Positions 14,128-21,027 of a stretch of DNA of 64,000 bases are shown here, piece by piece; within the stretch, counting starts at the first letter, position 1, and each line of letters opens with the position of its first letter. The stretch spans positions 1 to 64,000 of IMG/VR virus record IMGVR_UViG_3300017963_000208; one strand, 5' to 3'. The DNA comes from a virus. The position numbers were made by a program, and so were the translations under genes. The notes beneath the pieces are model-generated. The model was not told the DNA's origin. It saw nothing but the letters and a program-made list of their open reading frames with translations, and did no database searches.

Positions 14128-14392
14128 ATATCAAAAGAAGGATAGGGTCAAGGTTAGGGTGCTGATGCCCCAGAAAGAACCAGGAGTAGCTCGGGGTGAA
14201 AGATGGGTGTCGGGGGAAGTACTGGCCGTAGAACACAATGATTTATTCAATGATTCCTACATCGTATATGTAAAACCCAAGGCTGAGGATAAGTTTCCCT
14301 TCCCGGTGAATATGGCAGCTCCCATACTACACGTAGGTCCAGAGAATTTAAAAAGAGACGTTATAGAGCATATGAGGAAGAATAAGAAATGA
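14120..14392 (+). CDS. KOW/SH3-like small protein with HMR tail
   Basis: 90 aa. MNKYQKKDRVKVRV is the KOW start with Gly replaced by Lys before Asp 8. Strands GERWVSGEVLAVEHND and SYIVYVKPK follow, and the tail is ENLKRDVIEHMRKNKK. The last five residues RKNKK are identical to those of the first gene of the cluster. Confidence 0.7.
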   Translation: MNKYQKKDRVKVRVLMPQKEPGVARGERWVSGEVLAVEHNDLFNDSYIVYVKPKAEDKFPFPVNMAAPILHVGPENLKRDVIEHMRKNKK

Positions 14393-14688
14393 GTAAAGAC
14401 GATATCTTAGAAGATCTCAAGGATGTGTGTGAGGACTCCAGACACCCCTATTTAAAGAAACCTAGATTCTATAGGGTTGTAAATAAAGGTAAAAAGCCGT
14501 GTCCTAGCAGTCGGAATGGCCTCCATTACCCCGATAAGTTGGAGTGGGGCGTAGACCTGAGAGACCATATGGTAGACCTGTGGTGTGGAGATTGCGGTAA
14601 GAAATTCAGAAAGATACCCTTTAGGGACCTACCTGAAGAGTGGAAAGACCAGATAAATAAGACGTTGGAGGAATCTATTGATGACTAA
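14389..14688 (+). CDS. Small protein with one zinc knuckle pair
   Basis: 99 aa coupled by ATGA to the gene before. A helix-rich N-terminus is followed by KKPCPSSRNGLHYPDKLEWG and WCGDCGKKFRKIPF, likely one zinc site, then an acidic helix. No known family. Confidence 0.6.
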   Translation: MSKDDILEDLKDVCEDSRHPYLKKPRFYRVVNKGKKPCPSSRNGLHYPDKLEWGVDLRDHMVDLWCGDCGKKFRKIPFRDLPEEWKDQINKTLEESIDD

Positions 14689-15007
14689 GGCAGAGAGATT
14701 ATTAAAGAAAAAGAAGAAGTTTGAAGATAGGGCTGAAAGAATCCAGGGACGAATCGAGTATCGGAAGTATCAATGGAAGGATACTCTACAGTTTTCAGGA
14801 AGTGAGTCTAAGAATGAGCCTCATGTCTATTTAGCCGCTGGTAGAGATTGGAAGGACGGGTCTCTTCGTTTGGACCTAAGAATCGATGATAAGACAATAG
14901 TCTACGGAACTGATAAAATTCGGGAACTTAGGGACTGGTTAACCGAAATGCTGTCCGATTCCTTGACTTCGGAAATGCGTGAAATTAAAGGGAAAAATAA
15001 GGGGTAA
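14681..15007 (+). CDS. Coiled-coil protein, mirror of the gene at 2289-2636
   Basis: 108 aa from the ATG at 14681 (GGAGG nine bases upstream). Residues 1-35 are a Lys/Arg-rich coiled coil, followed by beta strands (PHVYLAAGRDW, SLRLDLRI) and the helix IRELRDWLTEMLSDSLTSEM with basic residues after it. The order and the L-x-x-WL helix match the coiled-coil gene of the left cluster, so the two clusters probably share ancestry. Confidence 0.6.
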   Translation: MTKAERLLKKKKKFEDRAERIQGRIEYRKYQWKDTLQFSGSESKNEPHVYLAAGRDWKDGSLRLDLRIDDKTIVYGTDKIRELRDWLTEMLSDSLTSEMREIKGKNKG

Positions 15008-15039
15008 CATTTTTTACAGGAACAATTGTTACCATTCTG

Positions 15040-15070
15040 TTTAACTATGTATAAGTATTAGCCTTATTAT
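15040..15070 (+). promoter_or_regulatory. 18-bp box, copy 3, before the virion gene cluster
   Basis: TTTAACTATGTATAAGTA (15040-15057), seven bases, TATTAT (15065-15070). Just upstream GGTAAC (15003-15008) can pair with GTTACC (15028-15033), which may weakly terminate the preceding operon. Confidence 0.65.
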
Positions 15071-15083
15071 AGAGGCATTTTTA

Positions 15084-15151
15084 AGGACATGTGCCTGGGT
15101 GGTTAGCTTGTCCTCCTAGCCTGTTTCCGGTAGCTTTCTGCTACCTACAGG
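15084..15151 (+). promoter_or_regulatory. Structured leader with two hairpins
   Basis: AGGACA (15084-15089) pairs with TGTCCT (15109-15114). GGTAGC-TTTCT-GCTACC (15129-15145) forms a second hairpin closed further by CCTG/CAGG. It contains TGTCCTCCT, an anti-SD-like string also found at 39299. It lies between the box and the first gene at 15200. Confidence 0.45.
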
Positions 15152-15199
15152 TAACACTTTATTAAATTCGTATCTATCCCCACCTGAAGACGGATTATT

Positions 15200-15388
15200 A
15201 TGAAGCCGATAGTTGACTGCCCAGGCCTAAACCAATTAGCTGAGGCCATAGAACTTTGTGATGAAATACTCGCTAGCCACACCCAGGCCAAAATAATTTC
15301 CCTTAAAGAGCATAGATTCATAAAGGAAATGAGAGCGGAACTTATGGAAGAATTCCGCCGTCTTAGCCGCAAAATGCTATTTGGATAA
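15200..15388 (+). CDS. Small helical protein at the head of the virion cluster
   Basis: 62 aa, helical (LNQLAEAIELCDEILASH, then KEMRAELMEEFRRLSRK). The SD is weak. No family recognised. It is the first gene behind the third copy of the 18-bp box. Confidence 0.5.
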   Translation: MKPIVDCPGLNQLAEAIELCDEILASHTQAKIISLKEHRFIKEMRAELMEEFRRLSRKMLFG

Positions 15389-15397
15389 TGGGCAGAT

Positions 15398-15787
15398 ATG
15401 GGTTTCAGAAAATTCCTACGGAAACTCCTTCCTAATCCGGAAGATCAAGTCAAAATTCCCATTAAAGACGTAAAATCGCTAGAAATTTCCCCTATTTGCA
15501 AGACAGAGAAAGAATACAACGACAGGATGATTCTTAGTATAGGCGGTCTTCATCGCAAGATTGGTATACTTAAACGTCCTGATGTCTATGGTCCTGAAGA
15601 TTTAATAGAGGAAAAGATAGCATTAGAGTCTGTGGGCGCTGAATTGATTATTCCTGCCATAATTATCCCACACGGAGTATCACAAGAAGGTTGGATACCT
15701 TACATAGTATTTTTTACTCATGATAAGAAGTTATTTGTATGTCCAGCCGATTATGATGCTTTTTCTGATACAGGGTATGAGAGGTAG
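15398..15787 (+). CDS. Unknown 129-residue protein
   Basis: A basic N-terminal helix (FRKFLRKLLPNP) is followed by an alpha/beta body with strongly hydrophobic strands (AELIIPAIIIPHG, WIPYIVFFTHD). No motif identifies it. Its stop codon lies in the first stem of the structured RNA that follows. Confidence 0.6.
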   Translation: MGFRKFLRKLLPNPEDQVKIPIKDVKSLEISPICKTEKEYNDRMILSIGGLHRKIGILKRPDVYGPEDLIEEKIALESVGAELIIPAIIIPHGVSQEGWIPYIVFFTHDKKLFVCPADYDAFSDTGYER

Positions 15788-15895
15788 ACGAGGGTAACTT
15801 TGGTTACTCTCATGTGATTCCTCCCATTACTTAGTAAGCCTAAGTAACTTCCTCCTCGTCTGTTGGGCGGAGGGGCTGGTTTATCTGGTCCCTCC
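15786..15895 (+). ncRNA. Three-way-junction RNA element in a leader
   Basis: Closing stem AGACGAGG (15786-15793) with CCTCGTCT (15854-15861), 8 bp perfect. Inside are GTAAC-TTTG-GTTAC (15794-15807) and TTACTTAG-taagc-CTAAGTAA (15827-15847), 8 bp perfect. A further hairpin GGAGGG/CCCTCC (15869-15874/15890-15895) precedes the next gene. No known riboswitch or structured RNA family is recognised. Confidence 0.5.
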
Positions 15896-15918
15896 CCCGA
15901 CAATTTGTGGAAATCATT

Positions 15919-16107
15919 ATGAAAATTACATTGACACCATCCAGGAAAGATGATTTACGCGAAATAAGGGGGGCTCTCAAGCTATTACAGGCCTTGGGAG
16001 GCGGAGTTCTAGAGCTTGCACCGGGCACATACACTGTTGACAACAAGCTTGAAGTACCAAATGGATGTACTATTGTTGGTGGTGGTAAGCAAACTAAAAT
16101 CAAGTAA
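15919..16107 (+). CDS. Single-turn beta-helix (pectate-lyase-like cap) mini-protein
   Basis: 62 aa from the ATG at 15919 (GGAAA six bases ahead); an in-frame GTG at 15907 is the alternative. The sequence ALGGGVLELAPGTYTV followed by VPNGCTIVGGGKQTKI is the first coil of a pectate-lyase-type right-handed beta-helix, the same start seen in the three tailspikes at 53.6, 55.3 and 56.9 kb. The helix then stops. It is either a remnant of a larger gene or a deliberately small cap protein. Confidence 0.55.
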   Translation: MKITLTPSRKDDLREIRGALKLLQALGGGVLELAPGTYTVDNKLEVPNGCTIVGGGKQTKIK

Positions 16108-16124
16108 GGAGGTACAGAGTCCAG

Positions 16125-16319
16125 ATGGACCCTGCTAGTTTATCTATTATAGAAGAAGGCGTAACCGACCCTCCCAGAGGAAGTGAATTAGTGGAATGGT
16201 ATGAATTTTTGGGCATTATGATTCTATGGGATCTAGCTCGCTCGGTATTTACAGCTTGGTTAACCAAATATTGGCTCAGTAAACGGCCAGTGAGCAAGAG
16301 GAAAGCAAAAGATGCCTAA
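16125..16319 (+). CDS. Small single-pass membrane protein
   Basis: 64 aa: an acidic N-terminus, one hydrophobic helix (FLGIMILWDLARSVFTAWL, about 28-46) and a basic C-terminus (SKRPVSKRKAKDA). AAGGAGG lies 12 bases upstream of ATG. It overlaps the next gene by eight bases. Role unknown; a holin-like or anchoring function is only a guess. Confidence 0.55.
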   Translation: MDPASLSIIEEGVTDPPRGSELVEWYEFLGIMILWDLARSVFTAWLTKYWLSKRPVSKRKAKDA

Positions 16320-16638
16320 AATTCGTCGCAGAGGACCCATCAGATACTCCGAAGCTACTGGAATTGATAAGCCTAAGAAGCTTATTGATACAGATAAGAT
16401 AGATGTTATACGGCAGAAGCCTAATCGCGTGAAATTAGGCATCGAAGAGGGTGAGACCCGCTTTCCACCCGAGGCTATAGCGCCAAATAAGCGAAAGTAC
16501 GACGAAAAAGGGCGTTATATTAAGCACAAAAATGATTTTACGAAGAAAAAAGAGGACTCCGATGAAAGAAAAGAGCCCTCTATGGTAGAAGCAATGAAGA
16601 ATACGTCCCTATCTAACCCATATCGGAAGAAAAAGTAG
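16312..16638 (+). CDS. Basic disordered protein before the terminase
   Basis: 108 aa, rich in Lys, Arg and Pro with no hydrophobic core visible (MPKIRRRGPIRYSEATG; KKKEDSDERKEPS). Its stop codon overlaps the GTG start of the small terminase gene. Possible DNA-binding accessory; no family recognised. Confidence 0.6.
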   Translation: MPKIRRRGPIRYSEATGIDKPKKLIDTDKIDVIRQKPNRVKLGIEEGETRFPPEAIAPNKRKYDEKGRYIKHKNDFTKKKEDSDERKEPSMVEAMKNTSLSNPYRKKK

Positions 16639-17189
16639 TGTCAAACAAGAAAAAAAGTGTAAAAGTTCTTGAAAATATTGCTGATGCTAAGGAAGAGGCA
16701 GCAAAAAGACGCTTAAAAGGGCTTTCGAAAGACGGTTGGAGTGTTATTCAGCTATTTTTACAAGAAATTCAGGCGAATGACCTAGTTTCAGAGGTAGTAG
16801 GTGGAACTAAAGTTACTCTTACTAACCAAATTGAGGCTCTAAAGGAACGTATTCAGTTCGAATTTGAAGACGACGAAGAGGTTAAAAAGTTAATTATGGC
16901 TAATTTCCCCACCTATAACACTATTCGTAGGTGGACCAAGGCTCAAGGTTGGCAGGATGCTGTCTATGGTAGCATTAAGTATGCCAATTTATTTGATAAT
17001 TACCATAAGGCTAAAGTTATTGACGGCGTGTATAGAAAAGCTACGGCTGATGGACGCCAGGATATGAAAGCTGCGGAGCTTTATTTCAAAATTGAGGCCG
17101 ATGTATTTGGTAAAAATAAAGATAAGGGGTCTGAGAGCTTGCAGGATGAGCTCACTAATGTGGTCTTGGGGAAAAAGAAGTCTAAGTAA
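16638..17189 (+). CDS. terS: Terminase small subunit (probable)
   Basis: 183 aa, GTG start overlapping the preceding stop. Position directly before terL, the helical composition, the segment FPTYNTIRRWTKAQGW (a helix-turn-helix-like element) and a C-terminal region VIDGVYRKATADGRQDMKAA typical of small terminases support this. The small subunit would recognise phage DNA and load the large subunit. No single invariant residue proves it. Confidence 0.7.
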   Translation: MSNKKKSVKVLENIADAKEEAAKRRLKGLSKDGWSVIQLFLQEIQANDLVSEVVGGTKVTLTNQIEALKERIQFEFEDDEEVKKLIMANFPTYNTIRRWTKAQGWQDAVYGSIKYANLFDNYHKAKVIDGVYRKATADGRQDMKAAELYFKIEADVFGKNKDKGSESLQDELTNVVLGKKKSK

Positions 17190-17198
17190 GGATAGGGA

Positions 17199-18692
17199 AT
17201 GGAAGCCTACGTAGAGTATGGTGAACCTTTAAAATTACACGAACTTCACATAGAAGAGCTTGTAAAAACACTGGAAAAAAAGGGTGTTAAGTTAGTTAGT
17301 TCTAAAATAGGACCCCTAACTCCTAAGCAATCTCTTATATGTAAGGACGAAGCAAGATTTAAGGTAGTGGCCTGTGGACGTAGGTTTGGCAAGTCTATGC
17401 TGTGTACACTTATCGCTCTGGCTGTGTTGTTACAGCCGGGACGAAAGGTGTGGGTAGTAGCTAAAGACTATGGACTCACAGATAGGGTGTTCAAGGAACT
17501 CTATCATTTGGTGGTTAATGAACTAAAACTCGCTAAGAGTAAGTCCATGTATCACCGTTTCGTAACCTTGAAGAATGGAAGTGAGTTTAGAGGCAAATCT
17601 TGCACCAACAGAACCTCCTTGGTTGGTGATGCCGTAGACCTTATAATTTGGGATGAGGCTGCTCTAGAAGAGCAAGCAGAAGATATATGGAACCAGGAGC
17701 TTCGGCCCTGTCTAACTGACCGTAAAGGGTCGGCTATCTTCATTTCTACCCCCAGAGGTCGTAATCACTTCTATGAATGGTATAGATTAGGTAAGAAAGG
17801 GGAATTACTACGTAAAGCCCTGGAAGGCTCTGATACGGAACTTACTGAAGAGGAAGTGGCCTTGTCAGACTGGTCTTCATATAAGTTTACCTCTTATGCC
17901 AATACCATTGAAGAAGGAGGATATTTAGATAGAGCTGAGATTGATGCGGCTAGGCTGACCCTACCGCCGCTGAAATTTAAGCAGGAATATCTGGCAGATT
18001 TTACGGCTGTTTCAAATAGGTCCTTTCCAGAATTCGACTTTGACGTACAAATTGTCGATGAAGATTTTGGAGGGCATATTATTCAGCCGCATAATCCAGA
18101 AGTCTTCGCCAGTATGGATTTCAACTACTCTACCCCCTGTACCACTCTGTATGCTCAGATGGATGGGAGCCTAAATGTTTTTATCTTTGATGAGTTTGTG
18201 CCCAAAGAAGCACAGACTACTGTTCATGCCCAGGCTAAACAGCTTCTGGAAATAGATAAACAGTTAGGCGGAGTAATCCACACAGTAGTAGCTGATATCG
18301 CTGGGAAACAAAAAGACTTGGCTGGAAGAAGTGCTTGGGATGATTTAGCTTCTTGGGGCATTCATCCTACGGGTAGAAAGCAGCGGATAGAAACAGGATG
18401 TGATTTAATCCGTCTTTGGTGTAGATATCCTGTTGTAGATGATAATGGAAAGATACTATTTGAAGAAGACGGAATAACTCCAGTAACTTATCCAAAATTA
18501 TTTGTACATAGTAGGTGTGAAAACCTTATTTACGCTTTAGAAACTGCTACAGCACAAGAAACACAAAATGGAATTCTGAAGGAAGGGTATAAAAAGGACG
18601 GAAAGACAGACGGACCTTTGGACGCTCTCAGGTACTTATTGGTGTATTTGCTCCATGATTCAGGATATGTTGGAGCCATTCCGGTAATTTAA
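17199..18692 (+). CDS. terL: Terminase large subunit
   Basis: 497 aa. ATPase: Walker A GRRFGKS at 60-66, Walker B LIIWDEAA with D152/E153, coupling motif STPRGRNHFYEWY. RNase H-like nuclease: first acidic residue at D307 in SMDFNYSTP, second in VVADIAG, third in DGPLDALRYLL near the C-terminus. It packages the genome into the prohead and cuts the concatemer. Length and motif order are normal for the family. The SD is AAGGATAGGGA. Confidence 0.97.
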   Translation: MEAYVEYGEPLKLHELHIEELVKTLEKKGVKLVSSKIGPLTPKQSLICKDEARFKVVACGRRFGKSMLCTLIALAVLLQPGRKVWVVAKDYGLTDRVFKELYHLVVNELKLAKSKSMYHRFVTLKNGSEFRGKSCTNRTSLVGDAVDLIIWDEAALEEQAEDIWNQELRPCLTDRKGSAIFISTPRGRNHFYEWYRLGKKGELLRKALEGSDTELTEEEVALSDWSSYKFTSYANTIEEGGYLDRAEIDAARLTLPPLKFKQEYLADFTAVSNRSFPEFDFDVQIVDEDFGGHIIQPHNPEVFASMDFNYSTPCTTLYAQMDGSLNVFIFDEFVPKEAQTTVHAQAKQLLEIDKQLGGVIHTVVADIAGKQKDLAGRSAWDDLASWGIHPTGRKQRIETGCDLIRLWCRYPVVDDNGKILFEEDGITPVTYPKLFVHSRCENLIYALETATAQETQNGILKEGYKKDGKTDGPLDALRYLLVYLLHDSGYVGAIPVI

Positions 18693-18712
18693 GCCAAGTA
18701 AAAGGAACTAAT

Positions 18713-19033
18713 ATGTCAGACAGTATTACTTACAGGAAAACAATTCGTCAGAGATTTGATGCTACCGCGTTTCATCAGACTGGTGTATTGGATGCTACAA
18801 CCTCAGTATCTAAGATTAAGTTGGATATTGTGGCAAAAAAAGTTACCATACAACCAGCCGTTGGAGTTACGGTAACTGTAGATGTTTCTCTGGACGGAGT
18901 AAGATGGACACAGATCGTTACTGGGTTAACTGCGATGTTAAGTTATGGCGATACTGTGGGAGATTATCTGGTTAAACATGTGCGTGTAACTCGTACTGCT
19001 GGATCAGGTAATGTGGTTATCGTTGGAGCCTAA
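18713..19033 (+). CDS. Small beta-rich head protein, unknown
   Basis: 106 aa with SD AAAGGAA. Strands VTVTVDVSLDGVRWTQI and VKHVRVTRTAGSGNVVIV look like a beta sandwich, as in phage decoration or fibre-base proteins. It lies between the terminase and portal genes. Function is inferred only from context. Confidence 0.6.
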   Translation: MSDSITYRKTIRQRFDATAFHQTGVLDATTSVSKIKLDIVAKKVTIQPAVGVTVTVDVSLDGVRWTQIVTGLTAMLSYGDTVGDYLVKHVRVTRTAGSGNVVIVGA

Positions 19034-19035
19034 GT

Positions 19036-19266
19036 ATGCCAGATCCCATCCCCAAGCTAGTGATATATGTGAACGGAAGGTTTCGGCTGATTAAGCCTAA
19101 CCTGCCGAGTTCAGTGCAGGGCGATGCGGAAATGCAACGTAAGTTGCTATTGCTTATGGCTCACAAATATCGCTTTTTTGACTGGGGAAATAAACTTCCA
19201 GAAGAAAAGTTTGAAGAAATCAACACTTATGTGTACAATCTAGTTAAAGACTTATACGAGGAATAA
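19036..19266 (+). CDS. Small helical protein, unknown
   Basis: 76 aa. A short strand (KLVIYVNGRFRLI) is followed by helices QRKLLLLMAHKYRFFDWG and KFEEINTYVYNLVKDLY. GGAG lies seven bases before ATG. No family. Confidence 0.6.
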   Translation: MPDPIPKLVIYVNGRFRLIKPNLPSSVQGDAEMQRKLLLLMAHKYRFFDWGNKLPEEKFEEINTYVYNLVKDLYEE

Positions 19267-19269
19267 ACC

Positions 19270-19575
19270 ATGCCCAAACGCGCAGATAAAGCTACAGGAA
19301 AGAGCACGCTGAAACATAGAGGGCATAGCCGTAAACAACAAGGGAAACCGGGTACTCAGGCGTACAAGGCCGAGACTGAAAAAGTCAAGCCTAAACGTAT
19401 GAAGGACCGTGGACCTGGTTCGGCGTTTGCACACGCTCTCTATAGGAGCGAAGCTGCTCGTCTTAAAGAAGAGTCAAAGAAGCCAGGAAATCTGGGCTAC
19501 AAAGAGACTATTCCTGCTGGCCCTCAAGCAATGAACAAATCTTTGACTAAACATCTTAAAAAAGGCAAGAAATAA
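19270..19575 (+). CDS. Basic protein, unknown
   Basis: 101 aa, strongly basic with many Gly and Pro. The segment TLKHRGHSRKQQG resembles the start of the small gene at 20782 (ALKHRGKKLNQG), so the two may be related. Probably disordered; a DNA-binding or capsid-interior role is possible. Confidence 0.6.
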   Translation: MPKRADKATGKSTLKHRGHSRKQQGKPGTQAYKAETEKVKPKRMKDRGPGSAFAHALYRSEAARLKEESKKPGNLGYKETIPAGPQAMNKSLTKHLKKGKK

Positions 19576-19832
19576 TGCCTGAAGATAAGAAGAATTCTCC
19601 TCAAGGTACAGCTCCAAATAATTCTGTACAGCAGACTCCGGTGGTGAGGCCTACCAGAACCTCTAACAAAAAGAGGATTATAGAGGCCCTAAAGAAAAAA
19701 GACCACCTATCAGGGAGTCTCTACGTTGATGCTCATAAAGATGTTGAAGTGTATCAGAAGCTGTTTGAGAAAAAGGGGCATAATATTATTGAGAATTCCA
19801 AAAATTTAAAGAAATCAAGGAGTAAAAAATAA
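19575..19832 (+). CDS. Basic protein, unknown
   Basis: 85 aa, coupled to both neighbours by TAATG-type overlaps. Residues 1-30 are Pro/Thr-rich and disordered-looking, followed by KKRIIEALKKKDHLSGSLYVD and a lysine-rich end. No recognised family. Confidence 0.6.
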   Translation: MPEDKKNSPQGTAPNNSVQQTPVVRPTRTSNKKRIIEALKKKDHLSGSLYVDAHKDVEVYQKLFEKKGHNIIENSKNLKKSRSKK

Positions 19833-20752
19833 TGGGTGTTGGACGTAGACTTATTCAACGGCGTCATAAACTTCGTGACGACGTTAGAGACGACGTTCCT
19901 AAGCGTGAAAAGGTGGATAAGCGAGATGACGTTCTGCAGGACTCCCCCGGCGCTTTTGGAGCAATGAGAGGACTGCGTCGAAGACAGGAAGAAGATTTTG
20001 GTCAAGATGTGTTCGAGGTCAAAATTGAGAAAGCCTGGGAGTCTGATGCTGACATCGAAAGAGTTGACTTCGGTGGCGGAGACTTCGGACTCAGAGTTAC
20101 CTTCGCACAGTCCATCCAAAGTTTAGACAGGGGTTTTATTGAGGGGGATGAACTCCAAATCATAGAAGAAGGTTCTGCCCTTGAATCGTACAGGTATGAG
20201 GGAATTGAAGAAGCGAATAGTGGTGACGTTGCAGCCGGTCGGGTCCGTGTTGTTTCTGATACAGTTCTTCGACTCCCAGATGCCTCCCCGACTGCAGCCG
20301 TTGCAGCATGGGGCTTCATAACCTTAGATGCTGCGTTTACGGGTGGAGACTTAATTGATGGAGAAACTATCGTTCTAGACGATGGAACCAACCCTGCAGT
20401 AACTTTTGAGTTTGATGATGGTCTTGGTGGTGGTGTGACCCCTGGAAACGTAGCCGTTGGATTCGTGCCAGGAGATACTGCCTCAGACATCAGAGATGCA
20501 CTCGTTACAGCTATCAATGGCGTAGGGGCGGGATTAGCAATTACAGCCTCGCCTGGACCTGGATCAAATCCTAGTGTTGCATTGGTAAATGATACCCCCG
20601 GAGTCGCTGGTAACGTTGCTATAACGGAGACAGTTGCTGATACTGGATTAACGGTAGCAGGAATGTCGGGAGGTGCAGATGCCTCTCTTAGTTGGGCGGA
20701 TGAATTAGGCGTAAGAGTGCGAGCAAAACTAGCTGCTGGTGCCCGCCTGTAA
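19832..20752 (+). CDS. Structural protein with a beta module shared with gpJ
   Basis: 306 aa. The N-terminus (1-60) is basic; the middle has charged beta strands. Residues about 175-280 form a Gly/Thr/Val-rich module beginning DGETIVLDDGTNPAVTFEF and continuing with ASDIRDALVTAIN and TPGVAGNVAIT. The same module occurs near the C-terminus of the gpJ protein (48442-51327). It is likely a virion protein of the head or portal region; its exact place is unknown. Confidence 0.65.
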   Translation: MGVGRRLIQRRHKLRDDVRDDVPKREKVDKRDDVLQDSPGAFGAMRGLRRRQEEDFGQDVFEVKIEKAWESDADIERVDFGGGDFGLRVTFAQSIQSLDRGFIEGDELQIIEEGSALESYRYEGIEEANSGDVAAGRVRVVSDTVLRLPDASPTAAVAAWGFITLDAAFTGGDLIDGETIVLDDGTNPAVTFEFDDGLGGGVTPGNVAVGFVPGDTASDIRDALVTAINGVGAGLAITASPGPGSNPSVALVNDTPGVAGNVAITETVADTGLTVAGMSGGADASLSWADELGVRVRAKLAAGARL

Positions 20753-20781
20753 AATGATCATTTTCAAAAGGAGATTGTATA

Positions 20782-20928
20782 ATGGCTAAAGAGAAACGTA
20801 AAGTTTCGGATAAGGCTTTTGCGTTAAAGCATCGTGGCAAAAAGCTCAACCAGGGTGACCAGGTTGGCATGCCTAAACCTTTGGCAAAAGAAGAAGTTGC
20901 TAAAAGCCTAAAAAAGAAAAAAAAGTAA
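20782..20928 (+). CDS. 48-residue basic protein
   Basis: ATG at 20782 with AAAAGGAG upstream, TAA at 20926. MAKEKRKVSDKAFALKHRGK is followed by a Gly/Pro turn and a lysine tail. It is one of several tiny basic genes in the head region. No known family. Confidence 0.6.
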   Translation: MAKEKRKVSDKAFALKHRGKKLNQGDQVGMPKPLAKEEVAKSLKKKKK

Positions 20929-20939
20929 CATTTGGAAAT

Positions 20940-21026
20940 GGGGAGCAAGATTACAGTTCGAGTGTCCTGGTACCGGGTAGAACAGAGTAATGCAGCTCCC
21001 CTTCCTTTAATTTAGGAGAGAGGAAG
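20940..21026 (+). promoter_or_regulatory. Long nested hairpin leader before the portal gene
   Basis: GGGGAGC (20940-20946) pairs with GCTCCCC (20995-21001); inside, ATTAC/GTAAT (20950/20987) and GTTC/GAAC (20956/20980) stack. Directly after, CTTCCT (21001-21006) can pair with AGGAAG (21021-21026), part of the portal SD. The element may control portal translation or act as an RNA processing site. U-runs after the stem are weak, so a terminator is less likely. Confidence 0.5.
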
Positions 21027-21027
21027 T

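Noticed and set aside
20002-20517. 171-codon minus-strand frame opposite the head-region structural protein
   Set aside because: Ser/Pro/Thr-rich antisense translation typical of a shadow; the plus frame is supported by a shared module.
20950-20991. GTTCGAG as a possible tRNA T-loop
   Set aside because: No acceptor, D or anticodon arms; the sequence folds as one nested hairpin instead.
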